DNA from: Ereboglobus luteus
Lineage (GTDB): Bacteria > Verrucomicrobiota > Verrucomicrobiia > Opitutales > Opitutaceae
Assembly (NCBI RefSeq): GCF_003096195.1
Contig: NZ_CP023004.1
Coordinates: 1,096,501-1,160,500 of the forward strand
DNA length: 64,000 nt
Direction of reading: 5' to 3'
Shown one piece after another: positions 47,427-55,093 of the stretch. Below the pieces are notes generated by a model. It was not told where the DNA came from and did not search any database. It worked only from the letters and a program-made list of their open reading frames with translations. Position 1 is the stretch's first letter. Each line of letters begins with the position of its first letter. Both the position numbers and the translations under genes were made by a program.

Positions 47427-47590
47427 AAATCTCAAATCACGAAATCCCAAATCCCAAATAAATTTCAAACTCCAAAATCTCAAATCACAAAAGAAAACCA
47501 ACGGAACCGAGGCCGGGCGCCTGCGTTGAGATTTTGTGATTTTGTCGGTTGGAATTTATTTGGGATTTGGGATTTGGGAGTTTGTGATTT
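47427..47590. repeat. Long imperfect inverted repeat (family E) in lipoprotein cluster
   Basis: Two arms of about 65-70 bases made of CAAATCCCAAATC-type words on one side and GATTTGGGATTTGG on the other, with a GC-rich centre (GAGGCCGGGCGCC). Arms pair over most of their length with gaps. It fills the gap between the COG3014 gene and its neighbour. The same CCAAAATC words occur at 32033-32065. Confidence 0.9.
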
Positions 47591-47639
47591 GAAAATTATA
47601 TATAATTATATCGAAAAAACATTGTGTATAAACACCCCG

Positions 47640-48377
47640 TCACTTCGCCCGCGCGGTCATGTCAGCCATGAGGTTGAACGCGGTGGCTTCGAGAGCGTCC
47701 TGGACGCCCAGGGTTCCAAGCGAGGCGGGTGGCAGCTGGTTGATAATGTCGTTGGCGGTGGCCTGCCCGATGATCGCGGCATCCGAAAGGCGGATGGCCG
47801 TCATTTGAATGTCTGGAATCGTGACGGTCGGGTCGTTGCCCGAGATCGTGGGAACGATCACCTGGCGGCTGGTCACGAGGGTTTCAATGGCGACGTCGTT
47901 GCTCGCGGGCGCGGGTTCCGCGGTGCCCGAGGCGAGCGCGGCGGCGGTGGCCTGGTCGGCAATGGTGGCGCCGGCCTGGGTGAAGGGCCGCGCGGCGATG
48001 CGCTCGATGTCGCGCGCGGTTTGCTTGTCAGCCAGCTTGTCCTTGGCGGAATGCGTTTTCGAGGACGGCCGGGCCTTGCCCTTGAGGTCGCGGTTTATAT
48101 AAAACACGAAACGGGGCTTGCCGAGCTTTTCATAAACGGGTCGGAATTCGTTTATTATTTCCGCGGCGTGCGTGTATTGGGGAAGCGGGACGCCCTCGGT
48201 TCCATACAGGCGCTGGTTGTCCGCGCGCACGGTTTCGTTTTGCGGGGCGGCGACCGTCGTCACCGACGTGACGGGCGCGGGCTCGGAGGGCTGTGTTTTA
48301 TATCTGCTGGCGCAACCCGCGAAAAGGGGAATCGCCGCAAGTGCCGCCGCCAGCGTGAACGCGAATGGGATTTTCAT
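47640..48377 (-). CDS. Lipoprotein of unknown function in lpoB-type cluster
   Basis: 245 residues. Signal with lipobox L-F-A-G-C at Cys22. The first part is Thr/Val/Pro-rich. The middle has LGKPRFVFYINRDLKGKARP, an alpha/beta strand phrase that appears in CsgG/FlgO-like nucleotide or glycan-associated folds, and the end runs ISGNDPTVTIPDIQMTAIRL then a helical tail. I do not recognise a family. Position between COG3014 and ycfL-like genes suggests an outer-membrane lipoprotein in the same complex. Start ATG 48377; 38 bases separate it from the ycfL-like stop. Confidence 0.72.
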   Translation of the reverse strand: MKIPFAFTLAAALAAIPLFAGCASRYKTQPSEPAPVTSVTTVAAPQNETVRADNQRLYGTEGVPLPQYTHAAEIINEFRPVYEKLGKPRFVFYINRDLKGKARPSSKTHSAKDKLADKQTARDIERIAARPFTQAGATIADQATAAALASGTAEPAPASNDVAIETLVTSRQVIVPTISGNDPTVTIPDIQMTAIRLSDAAIIGQATANDIINQLPPASLGTLGVQDALEATAFNLMADMTARAK

Positions 48378-48415
48378 GATTTGTCGGCTTTCCGTTTATA
48401 TTATTTAATTATTGC

Positions 48416-48844
48416 TCAGCGCGACTGGCGCACCCGGATTGTATATGTCTTGGATTGCGCGTTGGAGGCGGTGAAGCGGACGGCCTCGGTGGCGTTTTCA
48501 CCAAGAATCAGTGTTTGCCAGGGCGTTTCGTCACCCGTGGAAAAACGCTGGGCGTCCTTGAACACGCAGCTGATCTGGACTTGTATGCGACGAATCTCGC
48601 GGTTTTTCACGTTCGCCACGATTTCGAGGCGTCCGTCGGCCGTGGTGCGCTCCTGCAATCCGGTGCAGGTGATCGAGTATTGCGCGGCCTGGTCCATGAG
48701 CACGAAATTCTCCGTGTTTTCGATCGTGTATTTGGTGGTGTCCTGCGGCAGGTAGGGACCGGTGCCGTGCGTGTTTTTCGACGCGCAACCGGCCGTCACG
48801 AAAAGCGCGGCTGCAATGGCGAGGACTGAAAGGAGTGTTTTCAT
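48416..48844 (-). CDS. YcfL-like (DUF1425) lipoprotein
   Basis: 142 residues from ATG 48844. Lipobox V-T-A-G-C at Cys20. The mature domain is the DUF1425 beta-sandwich: IVANVKNREIRRIQVQISCV, then SGDETPWQTLILGENATE and a closing strand. In E. coli ycfL lies next to lpoB, and the same order (lpoB then ycfL, transcribed together) is seen here. Function unknown, probably linked to PBP1b activation. It is preceded by a family-H repeat, which separates it from lpoB by 123 bases. Confidence 0.83.
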   Translation of the reverse strand: MKTLLSVLAIAAALFVTAGCASKNTHGTGPYLPQDTTKYTIENTENFVLMDQAAQYSITCTGLQERTTADGRLEIVANVKNREIRRIQVQISCVFKDAQRFSTGDETPWQTLILGENATEAVRFTASNAQSKTYTIRVRQSR

Positions 48845-48905
48845 GATGTTTGGCGATTTTATAATTTTTATATTAACCACGGGCGCGGGCTTCGTCTTGC
48901 TTGTA

Positions 48906-48938
48906 TTTGTCCGTGATATCCGTGCAATCCGTGATTAG
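48906..48938 (+). repeat. Family H intergenic repeat arm (copy 2)
   Basis: Reads TTTGTCCGTG, ATATCC, GTGCAATCCGTG-ATTAG on plus, i.e. the same word order as the reverse complement of 21471-21505. Located between ycfL-like and lpoB-like genes. Confidence 0.65.
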
Positions 48939-48967
48939 TATAATTTTGGCATGTTTTGTTTTATATA

Positions 48968-49621
48968 TTAACGATACGCGGCATCCTCGAGGCCCTGCTT
49001 TTTGATTTCGGCCATGTCTTCCCAAACGATTGCCGAGGTGCGCGCATTGATGAGCTGGAATGAATACATGACGTAGTCGCTCAGGCCCTGGCTGGTGCGG
49101 GTGGAAAGGCTGCTGAGTTTGCCCGTGAGAAAATAATCGGCGCCCTTGAACTCGACTGTGTTGGGATCGGCGCTGGCGGTGACCTGGCCGCTTTGCTTGA
49201 GTTGCTGCTCGCGCTGGAGGGCGGCCATGCGATCGCGCGCGAGGAAGGTGACCTTGCCGGCGGCCTTCTGGTTCAGCGAAATGCGGATGCGGTCGAGGAA
49301 CATGTCCTTCTGGATCGCAAAGCGCGTGTCGTTGACGACGGGATCGAGGATGATCACAGGCGGCGTGACGGCGTTGGCGATTTGCGGGATGCCGAGGATG
49401 CTGCGCGCCATCTTGTCGGTCACGGCGACGAGGTCCTGCGATTCGATGCCGGTGCCGGCGACGGAGCCGCGTTCGTCGGGGTTGACTTCGACGACGGGAA
49501 CGCCGGATGGATATTGCACGCCCTTGCTCGTCGAGGAGCAGGCGCTGATGAGAACGAGTGCGGAGAGCAGCGAGGCCGCGAGTAAAAGCCTTTGGGCGGC
49601 GGTTGGTTTGCGTGTGTTCAT
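48968..49621 (-). CDS. LpoB-like penicillin-binding-protein activator
   Basis: 217 residues from ATG 49621. Signal with lipobox L-I-S-A-C at Cys28. A short disordered linker is followed by an LpoB-type alpha/beta domain: DLVAVTDKMARSILGIPQIA, TPPVIILDPVVNDTRFAI, LDRIRISLNQKAAGKVTFLA, then GADYFLTGKLSSL and a final ARTSAIVWEDMAEIKKQ, in the order of E. coli LpoB. LpoB spans from the outer membrane to stimulate PBP1b transglycosylase/transpeptidase activity. In Verrucomicrobiota the partner PBP is not known here. Neighbouring ycfL and COG3014 genes support the assignment. Confidence 0.88.
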   Translation of the reverse strand: MNTRKPTAAQRLLLAASLLSALVLISACSSTSKGVQYPSGVPVVEVNPDERGSVAGTGIESQDLVAVTDKMARSILGIPQIANAVTPPVIILDPVVNDTRFAIQKDMFLDRIRISLNQKAAGKVTFLARDRMAALQREQQLKQSGQVTASADPNTVEFKGADYFLTGKLSSLSTRTSQGLSDYVMYSFQLINARTSAIVWEDMAEIKKQGLEDAAYR

Positions 49622-49741
49622 ATTAGAAGTTTGCTTGGTGCGGGTGAGGTCTCGAGACAGCAAAGAACGCGCGGGAGTTCAATAAAACAACCTTCAAGTT
49701 CGTTTTTCGAAGAATTATGACGGCGAGCAACGGCACGCGGT

Positions 49742-50386
49742 TCAGCGTCCGAAAAGCGCGTTGGCCTGGCTCATCGGCGTGCTAACGGGCGCGGTTTGGC
49801 GGCGCGGTTGTTGGGGTGCCGGCGTGGAGGGCTGCTGGACGGCTGGCTGCCGGCGGAGATAGAGCATGTTGTCGGCTTCGATTTGGGCGGCTTGCTGCTC
49901 GGCGCGTTGCTGGCGCACGGCGGCGTTATCTGCCGCGCTTCCGGCAAGGAGGCCGATGGTGCTGCCGATGGCCGCGCCCGCCCATGTGTTGTGCCTGCCG
50001 GAATTGTTTCCAATTATGCCTCCGAGAACACCACCGGCGAGCGCGCCGCCGAGCGCATAACCGGGCGCGCCAGAATCGGCGTAGGTCGTGTAGCTCACGC
50101 TCACGCCCGGATAAGTGTATCCGTATGAACCGTAATAATATGGATACGAGCTCGTCACATAATAGGGCCATCCATAATAACCGTGGCGATACCGGTAATG
50201 GCCATGCGGGCGGCTATAGTGGGAACGGTGCACGACGGCAGGGCGCGACGAATGGCTCGGACGCTTGTTATAATGATGCGAGCCTTGCGCCGACGGACGG
50301 CGATTGGGTTGCGCGCTGGCCACATCGGCTCCCGCAAATGCAAAAATCAGCCCAAGGACAAGAAGTGGTGTTATTATTTTTTTCAT
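49742..50386 (-). CDS. Exported Gly-zipper, His/Tyr-rich protein
   Basis: 214 residues from ATG 50386. Signal peptide MKKIITPLLVLGLIFAFAG. Then a His/Tyr/Arg/Ser-rich part (HSSRPAVVHRSHYSRPHGHY), followed by a glycine-zipper segment GGALAGGVLGGIIGNNS and AIGSTIGLLAGSAADN, the YMGG/Gly-zipper 2TM pattern found in many outer-membrane-associated proteins. The tail is Gln/Pro-rich. First gene in the minus-strand cluster. Function unknown; membrane association through the zipper is expected. Confidence 0.78.
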   Translation of the reverse strand: MKKIITPLLVLGLIFAFAGADVASAQPNRRPSAQGSHHYNKRPSHSSRPAVVHRSHYSRPHGHYRYRHGYYGWPYYVTSSYPYYYGSYGYTYPGVSVSYTTYADSGAPGYALGGALAGGVLGGIIGNNSGRHNTWAGAAIGSTIGLLAGSAADNAAVRQQRAEQQAAQIEADNMLYLRRQPAVQQPSTPAPQQPRRQTAPVSTPMSQANALFGR

Positions 50387-50911
50387 AAGCGATTGTGGGT
50401 CTTGTCTGTTATTGGTTGTCCGCGCGTTTGTGCGAATGAGTGTCTTTCGGTTAGACGCCAATTTCACAAGAAAGGTGCCGTTAAATTGCGCCTTGAGAGG
50501 GAATATCTGGAGATTTCAGGTCAAATACACGAAAACAAAATCGCGCATCACAAATATGTGCGTTTTTTGGATACGGTTTGCGCGAATATTGCACTTGGTT
50601 GGTGGTTTTTGTGATCCGCGTGGAATCGTTGGATCATCGCCATTGGTCACCTCGCAACATGGGATCGGAGGTAAACAATTTGAGATAAAAACACATCATA
50701 ACCTATTGTTATACAATCTGTTTCAAGTTTCAAAAATTCAGGGGAATAAACAAATTCTCATCATCGCAAAGCGAATATTTAATCAAGAAACAGCTAGTTC
50801 TCGCCAAAAAATGGATGCCCTTTCCCGTTGAATGCTCACCCACACAAGGTTTTACTAATCATCTTTTTTCTTAATCTTATCTAATTTCAGTTTTTCCCAC
50901 CGCACCAAGCC
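50387..50911. other. Long AT-rich intergenic region upstream of nuoA
   Basis: 525 bases between divergently oriented genes. It should hold the nuo promoter, probably in the AT-rich half nearest nuoA. Two overlapping ORFs seen here are low complexity and lack any family feature. A TTGAGA/TACAAT pair is present but 26 bases apart, too far for a normal promoter. No palindromic repeat of families A to F is present, unlike every gap downstream. Confidence 0.55.
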
Positions 50912-51289
50912 ATGACAATCGCTTCGCATCCCTACGCATTTATTGCCCTTTTTGTTGCCGTCGCTGCCGCGTTTCCGCTCGGGCTGTTGCTGGTGTGCCG
51001 CCTGTGGGTCTGGGCTTTCCAGCCGCCAAAACCCAGTCCGGTCAAAAACGGAATCTACGAATGCGGTCTCGAGTCGAAGGGCGACTCGTGGATTCAGTTC
51101 AAGGCGCATTATTATTTGTATGCGATTTTGTTCCTGATTTTTGACGTCGAGGTGCTGTTCCTGCTGCCGTTCGCGGCGTCGTTCAACGTGCTGCCGTGGC
51201 AGGCGCTTCTTGTGATGCTCGCGTTCATCCTCCTGCTCGCCGAGGGCCTCGTATGGGCATGGAACCGCGGACACCTCGAATGGAAATAA
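50912..51289 (+). CDS. nuoA: NADH-quinone oxidoreductase subunit A
   Basis: 125 residues, three membrane helices, the smallest core membrane subunit of complex I. NuoA hallmark KNGIYECGLESKGDSWIQFK lies between helices 1 and 2, and FLIFDVEVLFLLPFAASF in helix 2. Short alternative starts add nothing. First gene of the operon; the spacing to nuoB holds a family-F inverted repeat. Confidence 0.95.
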   Translation: MTIASHPYAFIALFVAVAAAFPLGLLLVCRLWVWAFQPPKPSPVKNGIYECGLESKGDSWIQFKAHYYLYAILFLIFDVEVLFLLPFAASFNVLPWQALLVMLAFILLLAEGLVWAWNRGHLEWK

Positions 51290-51295
51290 AGGAAA

Positions 51296-51438
51296 AGTAG
51301 GAAGTGGAAATTAGGAATTCCAAACAGACGCAACAAAACCGCACCCGCATCTTTTTCATTCATAATTTCCACAGACCAGCACACGACGAAGTCCGATTCT
51401 TTTTAATTTCTAAATCCTAATTTCTAATTTTCCCCCGC
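51296..51438. repeat. Family F inverted repeat between nuoA and nuoB
   Basis: GTGGAAATTA at 51304 pairs perfectly with TAATTTCCAC at 51362. Outside this, TTAGGAATT-type words on the left match AATTTCTAAATCCTAATTTCT on the right (51402-51428). The element fills the 151-base gap and contributes the nuoB leader. Confidence 0.75.
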
Positions 51439-51440
51439 TC

Positions 51441-52121
51441 ATGAGCAATCCCGCCAACACACCAACATCGACGCACCTTCCCACGCCGCCGCCGGCGGGC
51501 ATTTCGGTGGAGGAGCGCGAAAGCATGCGGAGGCAGGGCGTCCTGCTCACGAGTTTCGCCGAAATCTACAATTGGGGCCGCGCCAACTCCATCTGGCCGC
51601 TCCAGTTCGGCCTCGCCTGCTGCGCGATCGAGATGATTTGCGTGGCCGCGGCGCGTTTCGACATCGCGCGTTTCGGCGCCGAGATTTTCCGCGCCTCGCC
51701 CCGCCAGGCCGACCTCATGATCATGAACGGCACCGTCACGAAAAAAATGCTCCCGCAAGTCGTCCGCCTCTGGAACCAGATGGGCGAGCCGAAGTTTTGC
51801 ATCGTCATGGGCGCGTGCGCCAGCTCCGGCGGCCCCTTCAGGGAAGGCTACAACGTCGTCAAGGGCATCGACCGTTTCATCCCCGTCGATGTGTATGTGC
51901 CCGGCTGCCCGCCGCGCCCCGAGGCGCTGCTCCACGGCCTCATGGAGATTCAGAAAAAAATGCGCGAGGAACCGCTCACCGGCCCTGACGCCCCGCGCTA
52001 CTTCCGCAAGGACACCACCTGCGAATATCCGATCCCCGAGTTCGGCGAGCACGACCTCGTGCCACCATACAATTCCGAACTCTGGAAACCGCCCGCGCCC
52101 ATCGTGCGCGAGGGAAAGTAA
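51441..52121 (+). CDS. nuoB: NADH-quinone oxidoreductase subunit B
   Basis: 226 residues. Carries the terminal [4Fe-4S] cluster N2. Cys ligands are visible in [15 protein letters not shown] (adjacent pair), [15 protein letters not shown] and [17 protein letters not shown]-terminal Thr/Pro-rich extension of about 30 residues and the C-terminal tail after the core are longer than E. coli NuoB. No signs of damage. Operon position 2. Confidence 0.96.
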   Translation: MSNPANTPTSTHLPTPPPAGISVEERESMRRQGVLLTSFAEIYNWGRANSIWPLQFGLACCAIEMICVAAARFDIARFGAEIFRASPRQADLMIMNGTVTKKMLPQVVRLWNQMGEPKFCIVMGACASSGGPFREGYNVVKGIDRFIPVDVYVPGCPPRPEALLHGLMEIQKKMREEPLTGPDAPRYFRKDTTCEYPIPEFGEHDLVPPYNSELWKPPAPIVREGK

Positions 52122-52133
52122 CTGCCGCCCTGT

Positions 52134-52260
52134 TTTCAAACCATTCAACCACGGAGAACACTGAGAGACACAGAGCCAAGCCAATGGAATATTCAACCCA
52201 TGCAATTCGTCCCGATTTTCTCCTCTCCGTGCTCCTCCGCGACCTCCGTGGTTAATTAAT
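52134..52260. repeat. Family A palindromic repeat (copy 1), nuoB-nuoC gap
   Basis: Begins TTCAACCACGGAGAACACTG and ends with CTCCGTGGTTAATTAATT, so the outer arms AACCACGGAG/CTCCGTGGTT pair perfectly. Inner copies of the CCGTG word extend the stem imperfectly. Centre is variable. Confidence 0.9.
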
Positions 52261-52287
52261 TTCATATTCAAATTTTCAATTTTTCCC

Positions 52288-52953
52288 GTGGAAACCCTCG
52301 AACAAATCCGTGACCGCATCGTCGCCAAGTTTGGCGCCGACACCGTCACGCTCATCACAAACCCAGGCCCCTCCGCGCAACACTCGCTCCTGCTCGTGGC
52401 GCACGCCGCGCGCGACATCGCCCGCTTCCTGCACGACGACCCCGCGCTCCGCCTCGACTACTGCTCCAACGCCACCGGCGTTGACTGGCCCGACAAGGAA
52501 ATCGTCGAAACCGTAAAGACCACCCAGCCCGATCCCGCCGGCGGCCCCGACAAAGTCGTCGAGACAAAAACCAAGCGCATCCAGCCCGGCTGCCTCGAAG
52601 CCGTTTACCACCTCTACTCGATCGCGTTGAAAAGCGCCGAGCCCGTTATCATCCGCATGCGCACGGCCAACCGCACCGACGACGTCACCCTTCCCTCGCT
52701 CACCCCCGTCTGGCGCTCGTGCGAGTTTCAGGAGCGCGAAATCTACGACCTCTACGGCATCGTTTTCACCGGCCACCCCGACCTCCGCCGCATCCTCATG
52801 TGGGACGAATTTAAAGACCACCCCATGCGCAAAGACTACGTCGGCCCCGACGACTACGAATGGGAACCCACACCTCACGGCGAGGTGCTGGAGCGCGCCA
52901 AAGCCCATTATCCGACACCACCAGCCAGCACCTCGCCGAAGAGTGAAGAGTGA
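52288..52953 (+). CDS. nuoC: NADH-quinone oxidoreductase subunit C
   Basis: 221 residues, GTG start at 52288. Peripheral-arm 30-kDa subunit. Family signature [19 protein letters not shown] and [18 protein letters not shown]. An extra charged stretch of about 25 residues ([20 protein letters not shown]) lies between the DWPDKE strand and VYHLYSI, longer than common NuoC. The last residues (PKSEE) and the stop lie inside the left arm of a family-C repeat that continues into nuoD. Confidence 0.95.
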   Translation: METLEQIRDRIVAKFGADTVTLITNPGPSAQHSLLLVAHAARDIARFLHDDPALRLDYCSNATGVDWPDKEIVETVKTTQPDPAGGPDKVVETKTKRIQPGCLEAVYHLYSIALKSAEPVIIRMRTANRTDDVTLPSLTPVWRSCEFQEREIYDLYGIVFTGHPDLRRILMWDEFKDHPMRKDYVGPDDYEWEPTPHGEVLERAKAHYPTPPASTSPKSEE

Positions 52954-53077
52954 ATGGTGAAAAACAAACAGCCGTCTCATGAATAACGCATCCACATCTT
53001 CCGCTCCCACAACAGCAAATGCCACCGAAGCCGAAGCTCCGGTTTCACCCTTCCCCCTTCACTCCTCACCCTTCGGG
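52937..53077. repeat. Family C inverted repeat spanning nuoC end and nuoD start
   Basis: Left arm GAAGAGTGAAGAGTGAA-TGGTGAA, right arm TTTCACCCTTCCCCCTTCAC-TCCTCACCCTTC. Arms pair imperfectly across about 28-35 bases with a loop of about 80. It supplies the nuoC stop, the nuoD start and roughly the first 33 codons of NuoD. Confidence 0.8.
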
Positions 53078-54229
53078 CCGTCGTCCGCAAGCGGAGCGAC
53101 TGTCCGGGCGGTGAACGACGAATTCCACGGCGACCTGCTCGAAATCTCCCTCGGCCCGCACCACCCCTCGACTCACGGCGTGTTCCGCATGAACGCCGCG
53201 CTCGACGGCGAGATCGTCACCAAGCTCAAGCCCGTTTTCGGCTACCTGCACCGCAACCACGAAAAACTCGGCGAGACGAACTCCTACCTCGCCAACGTCC
53301 CCTACACCGACCGCCTCGACTACCTCGCCTCGCTCACCAACAACTGGGCCTACGTGCACGCCGTCGAAAAACTCGCCGGCATCACCCCCACCGAACGCTG
53401 CGAATACCTCCGCGTCATCCTCGGTGAACTCGGCCGCATCATCAACCACGTCTGCCTCGTCGGCTTCCTCCTCAACGACCTCGGCACCTCCTTCACCCCG
53501 CTCCTCTACTCCCTGCGCGAACGCGAACGCATGCTCGACCTGCTCGAGGAACTCACCGGCGCGCGCATGATGTATAATTTCTTCCGCTTCGGAGGCCTCC
53601 GCACCGACGTCTCCGCCGACTGGCTCGCCCGCCTCAAGCACTACCTCGAAGGCCTCTTCGCGCGCTACCTCGACGAGCAGGACGCGCTCCTCACCGGCAA
53701 CGAAATCCTCCTCGCGCGCACCCAGGGCACGGGCATCCTCAAGCCCGACCTCGCCATCAACGCCGGCTTCACCGGCCCCGGCCTCCGCGCCAGCGGCGTC
53801 GATTACGACATCCGCAAAGTTGACAAATACTCCATCTACGACCGCTTCGATTTCCGCGTCCCCCTCGGCGAGCACGGCGACACCTACGACCGCTTCATGA
53901 TGCGCATGCTCGAAATGCGCGAGTCGGTGAAAATCATCCTGCAAGCCATGCGCGACCTGCCCGACGGCCCCGTCAACGACCCCAAGGCCAAGTCGCGCGG
54001 CCTCCGCCCGAAAGCCGGCGAAGCCTACGGCCGCATCGAATGCCCGAAAGGCGAACTCGGCTTCTACCTCATCAGCGACGGCACGCCCAATCCCTATCGT
54101 TACCGCGTGCGTCCGCCCTCGTTCATCAACCTCACCATCCTCGAGGACTTGTGCCTCGGCCAAACCCTCGCCGACACCATCATCATCCTCGGCAGCATCG
54201 ACATCGTGCTCGGGGAAGTGGACCGCTGA
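52979..54229 (+). CDS. nuoD: NADH-quinone oxidoreductase subunit D
   Basis: 416 residues. 49-kDa subunit that forms the quinone-binding pocket with NuoB. Core begins near residue 57 (LGPHHPSTHGVFRMNAALDG). YLHRNHEKLGE, GELGRIINH, FFRFGGLRTDVSADW and the final LGSIDIVLGEVDR are as expected. Residues 1 to about 43 are a Ser/Thr/Pro/Ala-rich extension, most of it encoded by a family-C repeat. Alternative starts inside the extension exist but are not obviously better. Confidence 0.96.
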   Translation: MNNASTSSAPTTANATEAEAPVSPFPLHSSPFGPSSASGATVRAVNDEFHGDLLEISLGPHHPSTHGVFRMNAALDGEIVTKLKPVFGYLHRNHEKLGETNSYLANVPYTDRLDYLASLTNNWAYVHAVEKLAGITPTERCEYLRVILGELGRIINHVCLVGFLLNDLGTSFTPLLYSLRERERMLDLLEELTGARMMYNFFRFGGLRTDVSADWLARLKHYLEGLFARYLDEQDALLTGNEILLARTQGTGILKPDLAINAGFTGPGLRASGVDYDIRKVDKYSIYDRFDFRVPLGEHGDTYDRFMMRMLEMRESVKIILQAMRDLPDGPVNDPKAKSRGLRPKAGEAYGRIECPKGELGFYLISDGTPNPYRYRVRPPSFINLTILEDLCLGQTLADTIIILGSIDIVLGEVDR

Positions 54230-54241
54230 CGCGCTGCGCGC

Positions 54242-54399
54242 TAATGAAAAATGAACAATGAAAAATGTATAATGATGAAAACCTCCAAATTTCCCGATTC
54301 TGATATTTTTCATTCGACAATCGGATGCCGCGGTTGGTGCGAACAGCGCGCCAGCGTTCCGGCCATTATACATTCTTAATTATAAATTATACATTTTCT
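54242..54399. repeat. Family B AT-rich palindromic repeat (copy 1), nuoD-nuoI gap
   Basis: Left arm is built from AATGAAAAATG words then GTATAAT; right arm is ATTATACATT-CTTAATTATA-AATTATACATTTTC. It fills the gap completely and its right end is the nuoI leader. Confidence 0.85.
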
Positions 54400-54403
54400 T
54401 CCC

Positions 54404-55081
54404 ATGCTCGGCTTAGGCATACTCAAAGGTTTTTATATAACGGCGAAAAATCTCGTCGGCAGCTATTTCACGACCGAGCGGTTGACGACCCTCGAGTATC
54501 CGGAAGTGCGCGCCAAGCTCCCGCCCGCCTCGCGCAGCTTCCCGTTCCTCGTTTACGACGGCGACAACCCGGTTGACGGACTGCGCTGCGTCGCCTGCCG
54601 CATCTGCGAAAAGGAGTGCCCGCCGCAGTGCATCTACATCGTCCCCGAGCGCGACGAAAAGGGCAAGGTCATGAAAAAGCCGCGCATCTTCGACATCGAT
54701 TACAGCGTGTGCATGGGCTGCCAGATTTGCGTCGAGGCGTGCCCCTTCGACTCGATCAAGATGGACAACATTTACGAAATCGCCGTGCGCAACCGTTACG
54801 AGCCGCTCCTCATGCACCGCGAGCAACTCTCGAAACCCAACACCTACTTTCACGAAATCAACCCGGTCGACGCGATCGAAGTGGACACCCGCCTCGCCGA
54901 GGAAAAACGCAAGGCAGAGGAGCGCGCCAAGGCCGCCGCTGCTGCAAAAGCGGTCGCCGCCGCGAAAGCCGCAGCAGCAACTCCCGCCGCCCCCGCCGAC
55001 GCAGCGCAGACTGCCAAGTCTGCCCCCGCTCCCGCGCCCGCGCCGACCCCCGCCAAACCCACCACACCCGAAACCAAATAA
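54404..55081 (+). CDS. nuoI: NADH-quinone oxidoreductase subunit I with Ala/Pro tail
   Basis: 225 residues. Two 4Fe-4S ferredoxin motifs carrying N6a and N6b: CVACRICEKECP (about residue 66) and CMGCQICVEACP (about residue 110). The remaining core ends near residue 165. Beyond it is a charged helix (LAEEKRKAEERAKAAAAAK) and an Ala/Pro-rich low-complexity tail to 225, absent from most NuoI. It precedes nuoH rather than following it, reversing the common order. nuoH starts only 12 bases later. Confidence 0.95.
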   Translation: MLGLGILKGFYITAKNLVGSYFTTERLTTLEYPEVRAKLPPASRSFPFLVYDGDNPVDGLRCVACRICEKECPPQCIYIVPERDEKGKVMKKPRIFDIDYSVCMGCQICVEACPFDSIKMDNIYEIAVRNRYEPLLMHREQLSKPNTYFHEINPVDAIEVDTRLAEEKRKAEERAKAAAAAKAVAAAKAAAATPAAPADAAQTAKSAPAPAPAPTPAKPTTPETK

Positions 55082-55093
55082 GCATTTCCAAGC

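Noticed and set aside
50680-50717. TTGAGA ... TACAAT as nuo promoter
   Set aside because: Spacing is 26 bases, outside the functional range for sigma-70.
51417-52418. Minus-strand ORF with [13 protein letters not shown]-type sequence opposite nuoB
   Set aside because: The sequence is the translation of the family-A repeat joined to antisense nuoB. The same HGGHGGARRG phrase occurs in other false ORFs at 56407, 57377 and 59654.
53066-54373. 435-residue minus-strand ORF opposite nuoD
   Set aside because: Low-complexity Glu/Val/Ala composition, typical of antisense to a high-GC gene.
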